A stretch of DNA of 6,453 bases from Clostridia bacterium (GTDB lineage: Bacteria; Bacillota; Clostridia; Christensenellales; QALW01), in NCBI GenBank assembly GCA_017964345.1, contig JAGCSD010000131.1, forward strand, positions 1-6,453, read 5' to 3'. Position numbers and translations under genes: made by a program. The notes under the pieces are model-generated. The model ran no database searches. It had not been told where the DNA came from and saw only the letters and a list, made by a program, of their open reading frames with translations. How positions within the stretch are numbered: the first letter of the stretch is position 1; each line of letters opens with the position of its first letter. Positions 6,301 through 6,453 of this stretch are shown piece by piece.

Positions 6301-6453
6301 TCCGGCAGGGACATATCGCCTATGTCATCAACACGCGCGACATCGGCGCCCTCAGGGAAGAAAGCGACGGGCAGAAGATCCGCCGGCTGGCAACGGAAAA
6401 CAACGTGACGATCTTTACGTCGCTTGATACCGTGCGCGTTCTCCTGGATGTGC
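3321..6453 (+). CDS. carB: Carbamoyl-phosphate synthase large subunit (3' end outside window)
   Basis: The open frame gives 1044 residues and runs off the window; relatives have about 1065-1075, so only some 20-30 residues are missing. The enzyme makes carbamoyl phosphate from bicarbonate, two ATP and ammonia supplied by the CarA glutaminase, for pyrimidine and arginine synthesis. The internally duplicated architecture is plain. Carboxyphosphate half: GSGPIVIGQAAEFDYAG (15-30), RPAFTLGGTGGG (169-180), GVHTGDS (241-247, His243), Gln284 and the EVNPRVSRSS block (298-307; Glu298, Asn300 metal ligands). Oligomerisation region: about 400-545. Carbamoyl phosphate half: GAGPIRIGQGVEFDYS (553-568), GGQTAINL (630-637), RPSFVLGGRAM (702-712), GIHSGDS (772-778) and EVNPRSSRTVPFLSKATG (828-845). 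From about residue 930 an MGS-like allosteric domain follows (GTALFL 965-970; VINTRD 1002-1007), where homologues bind effectors such as UMP. No stop or frameshift is visible. Start is set by AGGAGG and ATG 3321. No carA lies upstream, which is unusual. Confidence 0.96.
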   Translation, partial: MAKRTDVKKVLIIGSGPIVIGQAAEFDYAGTQACLALKEEGYEVILCNSNPATIMTDTSIADKVYMEPLTLEYIAKILRFERPDAIVPGIGGQTGLNLAMQLEKKGVLKECGTRLLGTSSESIEKAEDRELFKELCLSIGEPVIPSRITYSLEEARAAAREIGYPVVLRPAFTLGGTGGGFADTPEELEEIGVNAFRLSPVHQVLVEKSVKGYKEIEFEVMRDASDHAITICGMENVDPVGVHTGDSIVVAPILSLHEHDLAMLTASALKIIRALKIEGGCNVQFALNPSNSEYFLIEVNPRVSRSSALASKASGYPIARVTAKIAMGMLLEEIPVAGGTAAIEPRLDYVVAKFPRFPFDKFTGAPTTLGTQMKATGEVMGIGSTLEECLLKSVRSLETGVVHFHLAKFDSYTAQQLCDEVASFRADNIYAIFELLRRGVSVEKLHGLTGITELFLESFRRIVEMEESLRANPFHLALLHRAKVMGFSDACIASLWRCPETELYRLRKENGITPVFRMVDTLHTGQYIAYLYSSYTGQNDSRKTGKKKIVVLGAGPIRIGQGVEFDYSTVHAVQTIKRAGYEAIILNNNPETVSTDYTTADKLYFEPLTPEDVMAVIDFEEPEGVIASLGGQTAINLALPLMERGVKIIGTDCAAIEKAENRDSFEKILEQLSIPQPKGEAVTRIEDGVRVAEEIGYPVLVRPSFVLGGRAMQIVANEEQLRQYLKTAVEIDQDKPVLVDHYIQGKEVEVDAICDGRDVFVPGIMELVERTGIHSGDSISVYPPFSISDRVKGIILGYARKLGLGIGIVGLYNIQFIVDDKENVYIIEVNPRSSRTVPFLSKATGYSLADIATEVILGKSLKEQGIFDLYPEEKKRFYVKVPVFSFNKIKGLDAYLSPEMKSTGEAIGYDDKLNRALYKALQAAGMRLQNYGTVFVTVADKDKDEALPLIRRFYNLGFNIEATKGTALFLKANGIRTHILKKISDDEQEIPEAIRQGHIAYVINTRDIGALREESDGQKIRRLATENNVTIFTSLDTVRVLLDV

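Overview
The window reads as a piece of a Gram-positive (Firmicutes, most likely Clostridia-type) chromosome of moderately high GC. The reasons are purine-rich Shine-Dalgarno sites (AAAGGAG, AGGAGG, GAGGTGATC), a near-perfect housekeeping promoter, and a de novo pyrimidine operon headed by pyrR with an RNA attenuator, a hallmark of that phylum. I cannot name a genus. All supported genes are on the + strand.

Layout. At 2-640 lies the 3' part of a COG1768-like metallophosphoesterase, whose first metal motif is upstream of the window. At 693-1298 lies a small membrane-anchored NERD-domain protein with lower GC than its neighbours. At 1299-1415 I see no gene and no convincing terminator. A regulatory stretch follows at 1416-1550: a promoter (TTGACA, 17-bp spacer, TATAAT), a PyrR-binding hairpin, a competing antiterminator pairing, and an intrinsic terminator whose U-run touches the pyrR ribosome binding site. 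Then come pyrR (1551-2081), pyrC (2121-3320) and carB (3321 to the window end, about 20-30 residues short of a usual C-terminus).

How the genes work together. CarB makes carbamoyl phosphate, given ammonia from a CarA subunit that is not in the window. PyrC closes carbamoyl aspartate to dihydroorotate; the step between them (aspartate transcarbamoylase, PyrB) is also not in the window. PyrR is expected to sense UMP and bind the leader hairpin, which frees the terminator and shuts off its own operon when pyrimidines are plentiful. CarB's C-terminal domain probably adds allosteric control of enzyme activity.

The most informative signal is the compact, fully legible PyrR attenuator. I found no sign of a previously undescribed system. 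The less ordinary points are the absence of pyrB and carA between pyrR and carB, the short atypical N-terminus of PyrC, and the orphan membrane NERD protein.
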